From HKCCE3408 sp039183205 (lineage in GTDB: Bacteria > Pseudomonadota > Alphaproteobacteria > Rhodobacterales > Rhodobacteraceae): DNA of 64,000 nucleotides. Under the pieces are notes generated by a model. The model worked only from the letters and a program-made list of their open reading frames with translations, did not search any database and was not told the origin of the DNA. Position numbers and translations under genes: made by a program. Every line of letters starts with the position of its first letter. Positions within the stretch are counted from its first letter, which is position 1. The DNA lies in assembly GCA_039183205.1 (NCBI GenBank), contig JBCDBR010000001.1, forward strand, positions 124,001 to 188,000, written 5' to 3'. Below are positions 16,693 through 25,563 of the stretch, one piece after another.

Positions 16693-17104
16693 AGGATAGA
16701 TTTGGGGACATTCGCCGCAACGGCGTGTGGGTTAATGGGTGTAAATGACGGTTTCAGCGGTCAATCCCGATGAGCCGACGTTTTGGGCGAGTATTACCGC
16801 CACTCCATGCCCGGGCGCAACTTTTCATCGCCAATCTGTGCACACTGCGAAAAACAACCGACGAGAGTTGCCCTATACAAAAGTCATCAACAGATTCCAT
16901 CTACCTATAGCATTGAAAAGGCTACGGTATTTTCAGCATAAACAGGTGGCCGACAGTGCGCCTGGGACGCAGGGTCCGCGTGGACATGTCCGGGGACATT
17001 CAGGTGCCAACAGAGTTATCCCCGTTATACAGAGCACAACAAATACCACATCCTTTCTTTCTAATAATATTTATTTTAGAGGGCCAAGAGATTGGGAGCG
17101 CGCG
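16693..17104. other. oriC: Probable chromosomal replication origin (oriC) region
   Basis: This 412-base gap has no convincing gene. It lies between maf-aroE-coaE-dnaQ and hemJ-rho-mnmE-mnmG-rsmG-parA-parB, which is the gene order around oriC in Caulobacter relatives and Rhodobacterales. It contains an AT-rich tract at about 17050-17078 (CTTTCTTTCTAATAATATTT), one GANTC site (16893-16897), and only degenerate DnaA-box-like strings: TTATCCCCG and TTATACAGA near 17016-17033 and TGTGCACAC at 16837-16845. No perfect TTATCCACA was found. Two parS sites lie 3-5 kb to the right. The call rests mainly on gene order. Confidence 0.68.
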
Positions 17105-17557
17105 ATGCAGGACATATTGGCCTGGGCCTATCCGTGGACAAAGAGCCTTCATGTCATCTCCGTGATTGCTTGGATGGCGGGTTTGTTCTATCTGCCGCGC
17201 CTGTTTGTCTACCATGTCGAGCAAGTTGGACAAGCCGGACCCACAGCGGACCTTTTCCAAACGATGGAAGTACGGCTGTTGCGTGTCATCATGAACCCGG
17301 CAATGATTGCGACTTGGGTTTTCGGTTTGGCCTTGGTGGTGACGCCCGGCGTTGTCGACTGGGGAGCTATCTGGCCTTGGACCAAGGCAGCTGCCGTTTT
17401 GGCTATGACATGGTTTCACCACTGGCTTGGGCGACGGCGCAAGGACTTTGTAGCTGGAACGAACACACGACCTGGCCGCACGTATCGGATGATGAATGAG
17501 GTTCCAACATTACTTTTGGTCGTCATCGTCGTCTCGGTGATTGCACGGCCACTTTAA
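17105..17557 (+). CDS. hemJ: Protoporphyrinogen IX oxidase HemJ
   Basis: HemJ is the non-HemG/HemY-type membrane enzyme that oxidises protoporphyrinogen IX to protoporphyrin IX, shared by haem and bacteriochlorophyll synthesis. The 150-residue protein has four membrane segments and the conserved WTKSLHVISVIAWMAGLFYLPRLFVYH, with the essential His at 16, and later KAAAVLAMTWFHHWL and YRMMNEVPTLLL. The ATG at 17105 has GGGAG 6 bases upstream; the frame extends further left through the origin gap but that part has no family match. It lies immediately right of the probable origin. Confidence 0.93.
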   Translation: MQDILAWAYPWTKSLHVISVIAWMAGLFYLPRLFVYHVEQVGQAGPTADLFQTMEVRLLRVIMNPAMIATWVFGLALVVTPGVVDWGAIWPWTKAAAVLAMTWFHHWLGRRRKDFVAGTNTRPGRTYRMMNEVPTLLLVVIVVSVIARPL

Positions 17558-17565
17558 GTCATTCG

Positions 17566-17593
17566 TTGACAGTTGAGCCTCGATTGCTTATCT
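17566..17593 (+). promoter_or_regulatory. Putative housekeeping promoter for rho
   Basis: A perfect -35 hexamer TTGACA at 17566-17571 is followed after 16 bases by TTATCT (or after 17 by TATCTG). It lies between hemJ and rho, about 95 bases before the rho start, and would drive the rho-mnmE-mnmG-rsmG-parAB run. The -10 match is only partial. Confidence 0.45.
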
Positions 17594-17686
17594 GGCGTTT
17601 GCCTCGGGCCGTCCGGCCCATCCAGGCCTCCCACTGATAGATAAAACGCGTTCGGCCGCAGGCTGGCGTAATATGTGAGCTTGTCC

Positions 17687-18958
17687 ATGAGCGATGACCG
17701 TTTAAACCTTTCCGATCTTAAGGCGCTATCCCCAAAAGACCTGGTCAATATGGCCGAGGATTTGGAGATCGAAAACGCGTCCACCATGCGCAAGGGCGAC
17801 ATGATGTTCGCCATTCTCAAAGAGCGCGCGGAGGATGGCTGGGAGATCTCGGGCGATGGGGTCCTGGAGGTCTTGCAGGACGGGTTCGGATTCTTGCGAT
17901 CGCCTGAGGCGAATTACCTTCCTGGACCCGACGACATCTATGTCTCACCCGATATGATCCGCCAGTATTCATTGCGGACCGGGGATACAGTTGAAGGTGT
18001 CATCACGTCGCCCAATGAAAATGAGCGTTACTTTGCTTTGGTGAAGGTTGCGCAGATTAATTTCGAAGAGCCTGAGCGTGCCCGTCATAAAGTGGCGTTT
18101 GACAATCTCACGCCGCTTTATCCTGATGAGCGTCTTAAGATGGAGATTGAGGATCCGACGATCAAGGATCGATCTGCCCGGATCATCGATCTTGTGGCGC
18201 CGATTGGCAAGGGACAGCGGAGCTTGATCGTCGCCCCGCCCCGAACTGGTAAAACGGTGTTATTGCAGAATATTGCCCATTCGATCGAGGCCAATCACCC
18301 TGAATGTTATTTGATCGTTCTGTTGATCGATGAACGGCCCGAAGAAGTGACGGATATGCAGCGGTCCGTGAAGGGTGAAGTGATTTCATCGACCTTTGAC
18401 GAACCCGCTACGCGGCACGTCGCTGTGAGCGATATGGTTATTGAAAAGGCCAAGCGTCTCGTGGAACATAAACGAGATGTAGTTATCTTGCTTGATTCAA
18501 TAACAAGACTTGGTAGGGCCTTTAACACTGTTGTGCCGTCATCCGGCAAGGTTCTAACTGGTGGCGTGGACGCCAATGCCTTGCAACGCCCAAAGCGGTT
18601 TTTTGGCGCGGCCCGAAATATTGAAGAGGGCGGCTCGCTCACGATTATTGCAACGGCGCTGATCGATACAGGGAGCCGTATGGATGAAGTGATCTTCGAG
18701 GAATTCAAAGGAACGGGTAACTCCGAAATCGTTCTCGACCGGAAGGTTGCGGATAAGCGGGTTTATCCGGCCATGGACATCCTTAAATCCGGGACCCGGA
18801 AAGAGGACCTGTTGGTCGATAAGGTCGATCTCCAGAAGACATATGTCTTGCGCCGCATCCTCAACCCGATGGGAACGACGGATGCGATCGAATTTCTATT
18901 GTCGAAACTGAAGCAGACGAAAACAAACTCGGAGTTCTTTGATTCCATGAATGCATGA
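17687..18958 (+). CDS. rho: Transcription termination factor Rho
   Basis: Rho is the hexameric RNA helicase that terminates transcription. The 423-residue protein has the N-terminal helical part, the cold-shock-like RNA-binding domain (about 50-115, DGFGFLRSPEANYLPGPDDIYVS), Walker A PPRTGKTVLLQ near 183-193, VLLIDERPEEVTD near 211 and DVVILLDSITRL near 265. The ATG at 17687 gives the normal start; a GTG four codons upstream is an alternative. The last codons overlap an ATG of the mnmE frame. Confidence 0.97.
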   Translation: MSDDRLNLSDLKALSPKDLVNMAEDLEIENASTMRKGDMMFAILKERAEDGWEISGDGVLEVLQDGFGFLRSPEANYLPGPDDIYVSPDMIRQYSLRTGDTVEGVITSPNENERYFALVKVAQINFEEPERARHKVAFDNLTPLYPDERLKMEIEDPTIKDRSARIIDLVAPIGKGQRSLIVAPPRTGKTVLLQNIAHSIEANHPECYLIVLLIDERPEEVTDMQRSVKGEVISSTFDEPATRHVAVSDMVIEKAKRLVEHKRDVVILLDSITRLGRAFNTVVPSSGKVLTGGVDANALQRPKRFFGAARNIEEGGSLTIIATALIDTGSRMDEVIFEEFKGTGNSEIVLDRKVADKRVYPAMDILKSGTRKEDLLVDKVDLQKTYVLRRILNPMGTTDAIEFLLSKLKQTKTNSEFFDSMNA

Positions 18959-18978
18959 GGCATTCGAGAGGAGGGATC

Positions 18979-20256
18979 ATGGATACCATCTGTGCGCACT
19001 CGACGGCGCCGGGCCGTGCAGGCGTTGCAATCATCCGAATGTCGGGCCCAGAGAGCTTTGTGATCGCGGAGCGGGTGTCCGGGCCGCTGCCTCGGCACGG
19101 CATGCATGCGCTGCGATCGATCCGGCGCGCGGATGGGTCCGTGATTGATCGCGGTCTGGTTCTACGTTTTGACGCGCCAGCCAGTTTTACCGGGGAAGAC
19201 AGCATCGAATTCCAAATTCACGGTGGTGCCGCGGTCATCCGTCTCACCTTAGAGGCCCTTGTTTCAGCCGGTGCGCGATTGGCGGAAGCTGGAGAGTTCA
19301 CGCAGCGTGCATTGGGCAATGATAAGATGACCTTGCCCGAAGTTGAGGGATTATCCGATCTACTTGCCGCTGAAACGGAGCATCAATGGCAACAAGCACA
19401 ACGTCTGATCTCTGGTGAGCTTGGGGGCGCTGTTGAAAAACTTCGCGGGGGCGCGTTGCGAGCAATTGCGCTTTTGGAAGCATCAATAGATTTTTCTGAT
19501 GAAGAGGTGCCCGATGATCTGCCTGACCAGGTGATCACGGTGTTAGAGGATACCACCGGCTGGATCGATGCGGAGATTACGGGCGCGCAGATTGCCGAGC
19601 GGGTGAGATCGGGATTTGAGATCGCGATCGTGGGTCCGCCGAATGTCGGAAAATCAACGCTGTTGAACCGGATAGCGCGCCGCGAGGCAGCAATCGTATC
19701 GGAGGTGGCAGGGACAACGCGGGACGTTTTAGAGGTGCGGACCGATTTGAAGGGCTTGCCTGTCACCTGGCTCGATACCGCTGGACTGCGCTTGGCGGAG
19801 GACGCGGTAGAAGAAATCGGTGTTAATCGGGCTGTCGCCCGGGCGGAGGCTGCCGATTTGCGGGTGTTCTTATTGGCAGACCAAGGAACCAGCCTTCCAG
19901 TTTCGCAAAAGGATGGCGACATCACGCTTGTTGGAAAGTCGGACATCCAAGTGGGCGATATTTCGGGTCTTACGGGCGCCGGCGTGGACGCGCTTATGGA
20001 TCGCGTTTGCCGTGAGCTCTCGCAACGCGTTGCCAAAGTTGGCGTGGCGGTCAACCTCCGCCAACGCGCAGGTTTACAGACGGCTCGGTCCGCCTTTATG
20101 GCTGCATGCGCCGATCTGCGTTCGGGGCGTTACGCCGTGGAACTGGTCGCGGAAGAGATCCGAGCAGGTATATTGGCGTTGGATTCCGTGATGGGCCGCA
20201 TTGACGTGGAGGCTGTGTTGGGCGAAATATTCTCCTCGTTTTGCATCGGCAAGTGA
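18979..20256 (+). CDS. mnmE: tRNA modification GTPase MnmE (TrmE)
   Basis: MnmE with MnmG installs (carboxymethyl)aminomethyl groups on U34 of certain tRNAs. The 425-residue protein has the N-terminal folate-binding start MDTICAHSTAPGRAGVAIIR, the G-domain P-loop GPPNVGKSTLLNR near 218-230, the G3 region DTAGLR, and the C-terminal catalytic motif FCIGK. The ATG at 18979 has AGGAGG a few bases upstream. An earlier ATG at 18955 overlaps the rho stop as ATGA and would add 8 residues; the later start fits the family. mnmG follows with a 4-base overlap. Confidence 0.95.
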   Translation: MDTICAHSTAPGRAGVAIIRMSGPESFVIAERVSGPLPRHGMHALRSIRRADGSVIDRGLVLRFDAPASFTGEDSIEFQIHGGAAVIRLTLEALVSAGARLAEAGEFTQRALGNDKMTLPEVEGLSDLLAAETEHQWQQAQRLISGELGGAVEKLRGGALRAIALLEASIDFSDEEVPDDLPDQVITVLEDTTGWIDAEITGAQIAERVRSGFEIAIVGPPNVGKSTLLNRIARREAAIVSEVAGTTRDVLEVRTDLKGLPVTWLDTAGLRLAEDAVEEIGVNRAVARAEAADLRVFLLADQGTSLPVSQKDGDITLVGKSDIQVGDISGLTGAGVDALMDRVCRELSQRVAKVGVAVNLRQRAGLQTARSAFMAACADLRSGRYAVELVAEEIRAGILALDSVMGRIDVEAVLGEIFSSFCIGK

Positions 20257-22133
20257 ACGTGTTTCACGTGGAACATCAGGCACGACATGTCTTAGTCATC
20301 GGTGGCGGCCACGCAGGGTGCGAGGCTGTGTTTGCAGCGGCGCGCGCAGGCGCACGCACCACGTTGCTCACAATGAAACGTGCGGATATTGGGGTTATGT
20401 CGTGCAACCCCGCGATTGGCGGGTTGGGAAAAGGGCATCTGGTTCGGGAAATTGATGCCCTTGGTGGACTGATGGCTCGCGCTGCGGACGCTGCGGGCAT
20501 TCAGTTCCGATTGCTTAATCGGCGCAAAGGTCCCGCCGTTAGGGGCCCGCGCGCGCAATCGGATCGGCGCGCCTATCGCGCATTTGTCCGCGCAACGCTA
20601 GAAGCTACGCCCAACATCACGATTATTGAGGGCGAAGCGACGCGCTTTTCATTTCGCGACAACCGCATTGTTGGCGTGACACTTGCAGATGGTGGCGCAC
20701 TGGTCGCTGATGCGGTTGTTCTTACAACCGGTACGTTCTTGGGCGGCGTCATTCATATTGGCGAGTCTTCCTCGCCCGGCGGCCGTCTTGGCGACAATCC
20801 GTCGACCAAGCTCGCCGCGCAGATCCGGGCTATGATCCCGAATTTCGGGCGTTTGAAAACGGGCACACCGCCAAGGCTACACCGCGGCAGCATTAACTGG
20901 GACGTCATTGAAAAACAGCCTGGCGACGCCGAACCCGTATTTTTCTCGTTCATGTCCAAATCGCACGTTCTGCGCCAGGTTGATTGCGGTATTACATACA
21001 CGAATGGCAAAACCCATGACATCATCCGCGATAACCTTTCGAAATCAGCGATGTATGGCGGTCAAATCGAAGGCATTGGGCCGAGGTATTGCCCGTCAAT
21101 TGAGGACAAGATCACACGATTTGCGGACAAGGATAGCCATCAGATATTCCTCGAACCGGAAGGTTTAGAAAGCGACGTTGTCTACCCAAACGGGATCTCG
21201 ACCTCGCTGCCCAGGCATGTGCAGGAGGCCTATGTAACTTCCATTCATGGGCTGGAGGCGGCGCAGATCCTTCAACCTGGCTACGCGATCGAATACGATT
21301 ACGTCGATCCGTGTGTGCTGGATGAAACGCTTGCCTTGCGTAGTGTCCATGGCCTCTTTCTGGCCGGTCAAATTAACGGAACCACAGGATACGAAGAGGC
21401 CGCAGCGCAGGGATTGATTGCCGGTCTGAACGCTGCCTATTCAGCTTCTGGTCAGGCGCCGTTCACTGTATCGCGGCATGAAGGCTATATCGGTGTTTTG
21501 ATCGACGATCTGATCACGAAAGGCGTGTCGGAACCATATCGCATGTTCACCTCGCGGGCGGAGTTTCGGCTGTCGCTGCGGATCGACAATGCCGACCAGA
21601 GACTGACACCGCGAGCGCTGGCCCGTGGGTTGATAAACGATGCGCAAGAACGCGCCTTCACCACTAAAATGGACAAGTTGAATGTGGGTCGTGAGGCTCT
21701 CAACCGTAATTCAGCAACGCCAAGTGAATTGCGGGCATTAGGGCTGGACGTCAACCTAGACGGTAAGCGTCGTAACGGCCAAGAGATATTGGGCGCCGGC
21801 ATGGCGTCATTCGACGATCTGGTAACGCATTGGCCCGATCTTTCCACGATTGATGATGAAACGCGTGCGCAATTGTCTGTAGAGGCGTCCTACACCGCCT
21901 ATATCAAGCGTCAGGAAAAAGACGTTTTAGCGCTTCGGCGGGACGAGGAGACAAAAATCCCTGATTGGCTGGAATACGCTGCCATTGGCGGATTGTCGGC
22001 GGAACTCGTGGCCAAACTCTCGCATGTACGCCCGTCGTCGATAGGTCAGGCGGCGCGAATGGACGGAATGACACCCGCTGCCTTGACGCTTATCTTGGCG
22101 CATATACGGCGTGGTGCAAAGAAAACTGCATGA
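20253..22133 (+). CDS. mnmG: tRNA modification enzyme MnmG (GidA)
   Basis: MnmG is the FAD-dependent partner of MnmE in U34 modification. The protein (about 626 residues) has the FAD fold HVLVIGGGHAGCEAVFAAAR near its start and the C-terminal GTTGYEEAAAQGLIAGLNAA. No ATG is available at the expected start. GTG at 20253 overlaps the mnmE stop as GTGA and is used here; GTG at 20259 is equally possible. The second GTG and the next codons (FHVEH) are written by a parS site, so the segregation signal shapes the protein's N-terminus. It overlaps rsmG by ATGA. Confidence 0.94.
   Translation: MNVFHVEHQARHVLVIGGGHAGCEAVFAAARAGARTTLLTMKRADIGVMSCNPAIGGLGKGHLVREIDALGGLMARAADAAGIQFRLLNRRKGPAVRGPRAQSDRRAYRAFVRATLEATPNITIIEGEATRFSFRDNRIVGVTLADGGALVADAVVLTTGTFLGGVIHIGESSSPGGRLGDNPSTKLAAQIRAMIPNFGRLKTGTPPRLHRGSINWDVIEKQPGDAEPVFFSFMSKSHVLRQVDCGITYTNGKTHDIIRDNLSKSAMYGGQIEGIGPRYCPSIEDKITRFADKDSHQIFLEPEGLESDVVYPNGISTSLPRHVQEAYVTSIHGLEAAQILQPGYAIEYDYVDPCVLDETLALRSVHGLFLAGQINGTTGYEEAAAQGLIAGLNAAYSASGQAPFTVSRHEGYIGVLIDDLITKGVSEPYRMFTSRAEFRLSLRIDNADQRLTPRALARGLINDAQERAFTTKMDKLNVGREALNRNSATPSELRALGLDVNLDGKRRNGQEILGAGMASFDDLVTHWPDLSTIDDETRAQLSVEASYTAYIKRQEKDVLALRRDEETKIPDWLEYAAIGGLSAELVAKLSHVRPSSIGQAARMDGMTPAALTLILAHIRRGAKKTA
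20260..20275. promoter_or_regulatory. parS: parS centromere site 1
   Basis: TGTTTCACGTGGAACA is the reverse complement of TGTTCCACGTGAAACA, a canonical ParB-binding parS sequence, with one base breaking perfect symmetry. It overlaps the start region of mnmG, about 3.3 kb before parB. Confidence 0.93.
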
Positions 22134-22756
22134 ACGAAGCGGAGGCCTATGATTGGGTGGCGGGACGTGTTTCACGTGAAACACTGAAGCGCTTGGATTT
22201 ATATGCGAACACCGTCAAAAAGTGGCAAAAGGCGATCAATTTGGTTGGCTCTGATACACTTTCTTCGATCTTTAACCGCCACATCATGGATTCCCTTCAG
22301 ATCTTGGAGCTATCGCGCGCCGCTCCATCTCGTTGGGTCGATCTGGGCAGCGGAGGAGGTTTTCCCGGATTGGTTTGCGCGATTGTGGGTCCAGAACGAT
22401 TTCCGGCTTGCGCTTTCACCCTGATCGAAAGCGATCAGCGAAAGGCCACGTTTTTGTCAGAAGCCGCCCGCATAACGGAAGCAGAGGCGACTGTTTTGAA
22501 TGCACGGATTGAGAATTGCCCGCCGCAGAACGCGGATATCGTGTCGGCACGCGCACTGGCACCGCTTGACCAGCTTTGCGCCCTTGCATCGCCGCATCTT
22601 GCATCGGCGGGTTGTGCCCTGTTCCTAAAAGGGCGAAACCATAAAGAAGAACAGGCTGCTGCGGATCGAAATTGGAAGATGAACCGGGAGCTTTTTTTGA
22701 GTAAAACAAACCGTGATGCGGTCATCTATCGGATAGGAGAGCTTTCTCGTGTCTAA
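22130..22756 (+). CDS. rsmG: 16S rRNA (guanine-527-N7)-methyltransferase RsmG (GidB)
   Basis: RsmG methylates G527 of 16S rRNA with S-adenosylmethionine. The 208-residue protein starts at the ATG at 22130, which overlaps the mnmG stop as ATGA; the frame runs further left inside mnmG without family support. Motif I is WVDLGSGGGFPGLV near 65-78, followed by LIESDQRKATFL near 98. A perfect parS lies within codons 13-18 and encodes VSRET. Its last codons overlap the parA start. Confidence 0.94.
   Translation: MNEAEAYDWVAGRVSRETLKRLDLYANTVKKWQKAINLVGSDTLSSIFNRHIMDSLQILELSRAAPSRWVDLGSGGGFPGLVCAIVGPERFPACAFTLIESDQRKATFLSEAARITEAEATVLNARIENCPPQNADIVSARALAPLDQLCALASPHLASAGCALFLKGRNHKEEQAAADRNWKMNRELFLSKTNRDAVIYRIGELSRV
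22168..22183. promoter_or_regulatory. parS: parS centromere site 2 (perfect palindrome)
   Basis: TGTTTCACGTGAAACA is a perfect 16-base parS palindrome, located inside the 5' part of rsmG, about 0.6 kb before parA. Confidence 0.96.
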
Positions 22757-23540
22757 TCAAAATCGGGCCCGGACCATTGCGATCACGAACCAAAAGGGTG
22801 GCGTTGGAAAGACCACGACAACGATCAATCTCGCCGCCGCACTCGCTGAAGGCGGCGCGTCGGTTTTGATCCTGGATCTCGACCCTCAAGGGAACGCATC
22901 AACCGGGCTGGGCATTGATCCCTCTGCCCGAGATCTTAGCACCTACGATCTTATCTTGGACGATGTGGCGCTGTCCGACGTCACAGTCCCCACGCGGTTT
23001 GAAAAACTCTCGATCGTGCCCGCCACGATCGACCTAAGCTCTGCGGATGTGGAGCTTGTGCATCACGAAAAGCGGGTGTTCCTGTTGCGGGATTCGCTTC
23101 AAAGTGACGGTTTGCGTGGATATGACTACGTCCTGATCGATTGCCCGCCATCGCTCAATTTACTCACCGTAAATGCGATGGTTGCGGCCGACTCTGTGCT
23201 GGTTCCGCTTCAGGCGGAGTTTTTTGCGCTAGAGGGTCTGAGCCAGTTGATGCAGACATTGCGGCAAGTGCGGGAAACGGCTAATCCCGCACTCAGAATC
23301 GAAGGTATTGTGTTGACGATGTACGATACACGCAACAATTTGTGCCACCAGGTCGAAGGTGATGCGCGCGAGAACCTCGGCGATCTCGTGTTCAAGACGC
23401 GCGTGCCGCGAAATGTCCGATTGAGCGAGGCGCCCTCCTTCGCGGTTCCTGTATTGCACTACGATTCAGGCTCCCGCGGCAGCGCTGCTTACCGCGCGCT
23501 TGCGCGCGAAGTCGTTGATCGGCAATTCTCTCACGCGTGA
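22749..23540 (+). CDS. parA: Chromosome partitioning ATPase ParA
   Basis: ParA is the deviant Walker-type ATPase that moves ParB-parS complexes and so segregates the origin. The 263-residue protein has ITNQKGGVGKTTTTINLAAAL near 12-32 (with the ParA-type first Lys), LDLDPQGNASTGLG near 43, and VLIDCPPSLNLLTVNAM near 125. The start is a GTG (VSNQNRA...) with TAGGAGAG upstream, overlapping the rsmG stop by 8 bases. There is no N-terminal DNA-binding extension, as in chromosomal ParA/Soj. Confidence 0.96.
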   Translation: MSNQNRARTIAITNQKGGVGKTTTTINLAAALAEGGASVLILDLDPQGNASTGLGIDPSARDLSTYDLILDDVALSDVTVPTRFEKLSIVPATIDLSSADVELVHHEKRVFLLRDSLQSDGLRGYDYVLIDCPPSLNLLTVNAMVAADSVLVPLQAEFFALEGLSQLMQTLRQVRETANPALRIEGIVLTMYDTRNNLCHQVEGDARENLGDLVFKTRVPRNVRLSEAPSFAVPVLHYDSGSRGSAAYRALAREVVDRQFSHA

Positions 23541-23551
23541 AGGTAAAAGCC

Positions 23552-24436
23552 ATGGCGGCAAAGCGAGACAAACGAGGGTTGGGCCGCGGGTTATCTGCGT
23601 TGATGGCAGATATGCCGCAAGATAATGCCCAACCAGATACACCGAGTGGCTCCCAAGCTGACCGTCTGGTCGCAATTGAGAAAATTCAACCCAATCCGGA
23701 TCAACCGCGACGGCAATTCACGCAATCAGCGCTCGAAGAACTTGGCAACTCGATCCGGGAAAAGGGCGTCATTCAGCCGCTCATCGTGCGCCCGGACCCA
23801 GCCGGCAGCGAAACCTTCCAGATCGTGGCGGGTGAGCGGCGCTGGCGCGCAGCGCAGCTTGCGCAATTGCATGAGCTTCCGGTGGTCATCCGTGATTTCA
23901 ATGACACTGAGGTTCTCGAGATTGCAATTATAGAGAACATTCAGCGCGCTGATTTGAACGCCATCGAAGAAGCTGTGGGCTACCGTCAGCTCATGGATAG
24001 GTTTGGCCATACACAGGAAAAGCTGGCACAGGCTTTGGGCAAAAGCCGAAGCTACATCGCCAATATGTTGCGGCTTTTGGGCCTGCCAAAAACGGTTCAG
24101 GACATGCTGCAATCGGGTCGGCTATCTGCCGGCCACGCGCGGGCGCTGATCACGGCCGACGACCCCTCGGCGCTGGCGCGGCGGGTCGCAGCAGACGGGC
24201 TTTCGGTACGCGAGACAGAGAAACTTGCCGCCGGACAACGCCCGCCTAGGTCCCCAAAGCGAACTCCGCACCCGACCAAAGACGCCGATACCGCTGAGTT
24301 GGAGCGCAGCCTGTCGGCCGCACTGAACATGTCTGTCAGTGTCGATTACGATGTCGGCTCCGGTACCGGCCGCGTGTCGATCCGCTACAAGGATTTAGCA
24401 CAGCTGGACGATTTGGTCCGGCTTTTGGGCGGTTAA
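23552..24436 (+). CDS. parB: Chromosome partitioning protein ParB
   Basis: ParB binds parS, is a CTP-dependent clamp, and stimulates ParA. The 294-residue protein starts KRDKRGLGRGLSALM after the ATG at 23552, with GAAGG 8 bases upstream. A GTG at 23537 overlapping the parA stop is the alternative. Visible motifs are IEKIQPNPDQPRRQF, the arginine motif GERRWRAAQLA near residue 95, ENIQRADLNAIEEA, and a helix-turn-helix around LAQALGKSRSYIANMLRLL. It ends by overlapping the convergent hemW stop by 4 bases. Confidence 0.96.
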   Translation: MAAKRDKRGLGRGLSALMADMPQDNAQPDTPSGSQADRLVAIEKIQPNPDQPRRQFTQSALEELGNSIREKGVIQPLIVRPDPAGSETFQIVAGERRWRAAQLAQLHELPVVIRDFNDTEVLEIAIIENIQRADLNAIEEAVGYRQLMDRFGHTQEKLAQALGKSRSYIANMLRLLGLPKTVQDMLQSGRLSAGHARALITADDPSALARRVAADGLSVRETEKLAAGQRPPRSPKRTPHPTKDADTAELERSLSAALNMSVSVDYDVGSGTGRVSIRYKDLAQLDDLVRLLGG

Positions 24437-25563
24437 ATCAACAGCTCTGCAAGGACGGCATTCAAAACCGGCCGCCCTTTATGCGTTGCGCCGAACCTGC
24501 CATCCCTCCGCCAGGCAAATCCGTCTTGGACCAATGCATCGAGGCGTTGAGTATCGATAACCGCTCTGGCGCGGGCAAACTCCGTGCCTTCCTGCAATCG
24601 CAGGCTCATCATAACGTATTCGACGGCTCTCTCGGGGGTAGCAATGGGGAGCCTCGGCACCTCGCCGCTGCCGCTGTTCTCAACCGCGTTCAGCCAATGC
24701 TGCGGGGCCCTAACGCCTTCTGTTCCGACCCAGCCTTGATCGGCTTCGATGCGGCCATGTGCACCCGGTCCGATCCCGAGATATTCGCCGCCGCGCCAAT
24801 ACACCAAGTTGTGGCGACACTCATCTCCTGGCCGGGCATGGTTCGAGATCTCATAGCTTGGCATCCCAGCCGCATCGCACATTTCTTGGGTCAGTTCGTA
24901 AAGATCGGCGGCCAGGTCTTCGCCGGGTAGGCCCTTCAGCCCGCCCGCTTTGAAGCGATGCGCAAACGCCGTGCCATCCTCAATCGTGAGTTGGTACAAA
25001 GACATGTGATCCAATCCAAGCGAAAGCGCGTGCTCAAGCTCAACACGCCAGTCTTCTAAGCTTTGATTTTGCCGGGCATAGATCAAATCGCCGCTGATCC
25101 GATCAAAGATCGATTGTGCGGTTGCCAACGCATCGCGGGCCTCTCTGGCCGAATGCAGCCTGCCCAGGGCACGCAGATGAACATCATTAAGTGATTGAAT
25201 GCCAATGGATATTCTTGAAACACCGGCGGCATGGTATCCTGCAAATCGCGCAATTTCGACCGATGTCGGATTTGCTTCCAACGTCACTTCGAAATCATTC
25301 GCAACCTGCCACGTGCTTTGGATCTTGCCCAAGATCTGGTCGACCAGTTTTGCCGGCATGAGCGAGGGCGTCCCGCCACCGAAAAAGACACTGACCACCC
25401 GAGCATCGCCGATTTCACCGCCATAGCGGTCGATTTCCGCACCATAGGCCCGCGCCCAGCGATCGTGGTCTATGCGGGCCGATACGTGACTGTTGAAGTC
25501 ACAATAGGGGCATTTGGCTTGGCAGAAGGGCCAATGAACATAGACCGCAATTTCACGCGCCAA
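24433..25563 (-). CDS. hemW: Radical SAM protein HemW (haem chaperone)
   Basis: HemW is a radical SAM protein once named as an oxygen-independent coproporphyrinogen oxidase; characterised members bind haem and deliver it to targets. The 4Fe-4S motif is CQAKCPYC (Cys14, 18, 21 from the chosen start), followed by VFFGGGTPSLM, and the HemW signature HNLVYWRGGEYLGIGPGAH is present. A TTG at 25563 is chosen: GAGG sits 6 bases upstream and the start overlaps the rdgB stop by 11 bases. The frame stays open upstream to 25683 inside rdgB, but that part does not match the family. About 376 residues. Confidence 0.92.
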   Translation of the reverse strand: MAREIAVYVHWPFCQAKCPYCDFNSHVSARIDHDRWARAYGAEIDRYGGEIGDARVVSVFFGGGTPSLMPAKLVDQILGKIQSTWQVANDFEVTLEANPTSVEIARFAGYHAAGVSRISIGIQSLNDVHLRALGRLHSAREARDALATAQSIFDRISGDLIYARQNQSLEDWRVELEHALSLGLDHMSLYQLTIEDGTAFAHRFKAGGLKGLPGEDLAADLYELTQEMCDAAGMPSYEISNHARPGDECRHNLVYWRGGEYLGIGPGAHGRIEADQGWVGTEGVRAPQHWLNAVENSGSGEVPRLPIATPERAVEYVMMSLRLQEGTEFARARAVIDTQRLDALVQDGFAWRRDGRFGATHKGRPVLNAVLAELLI

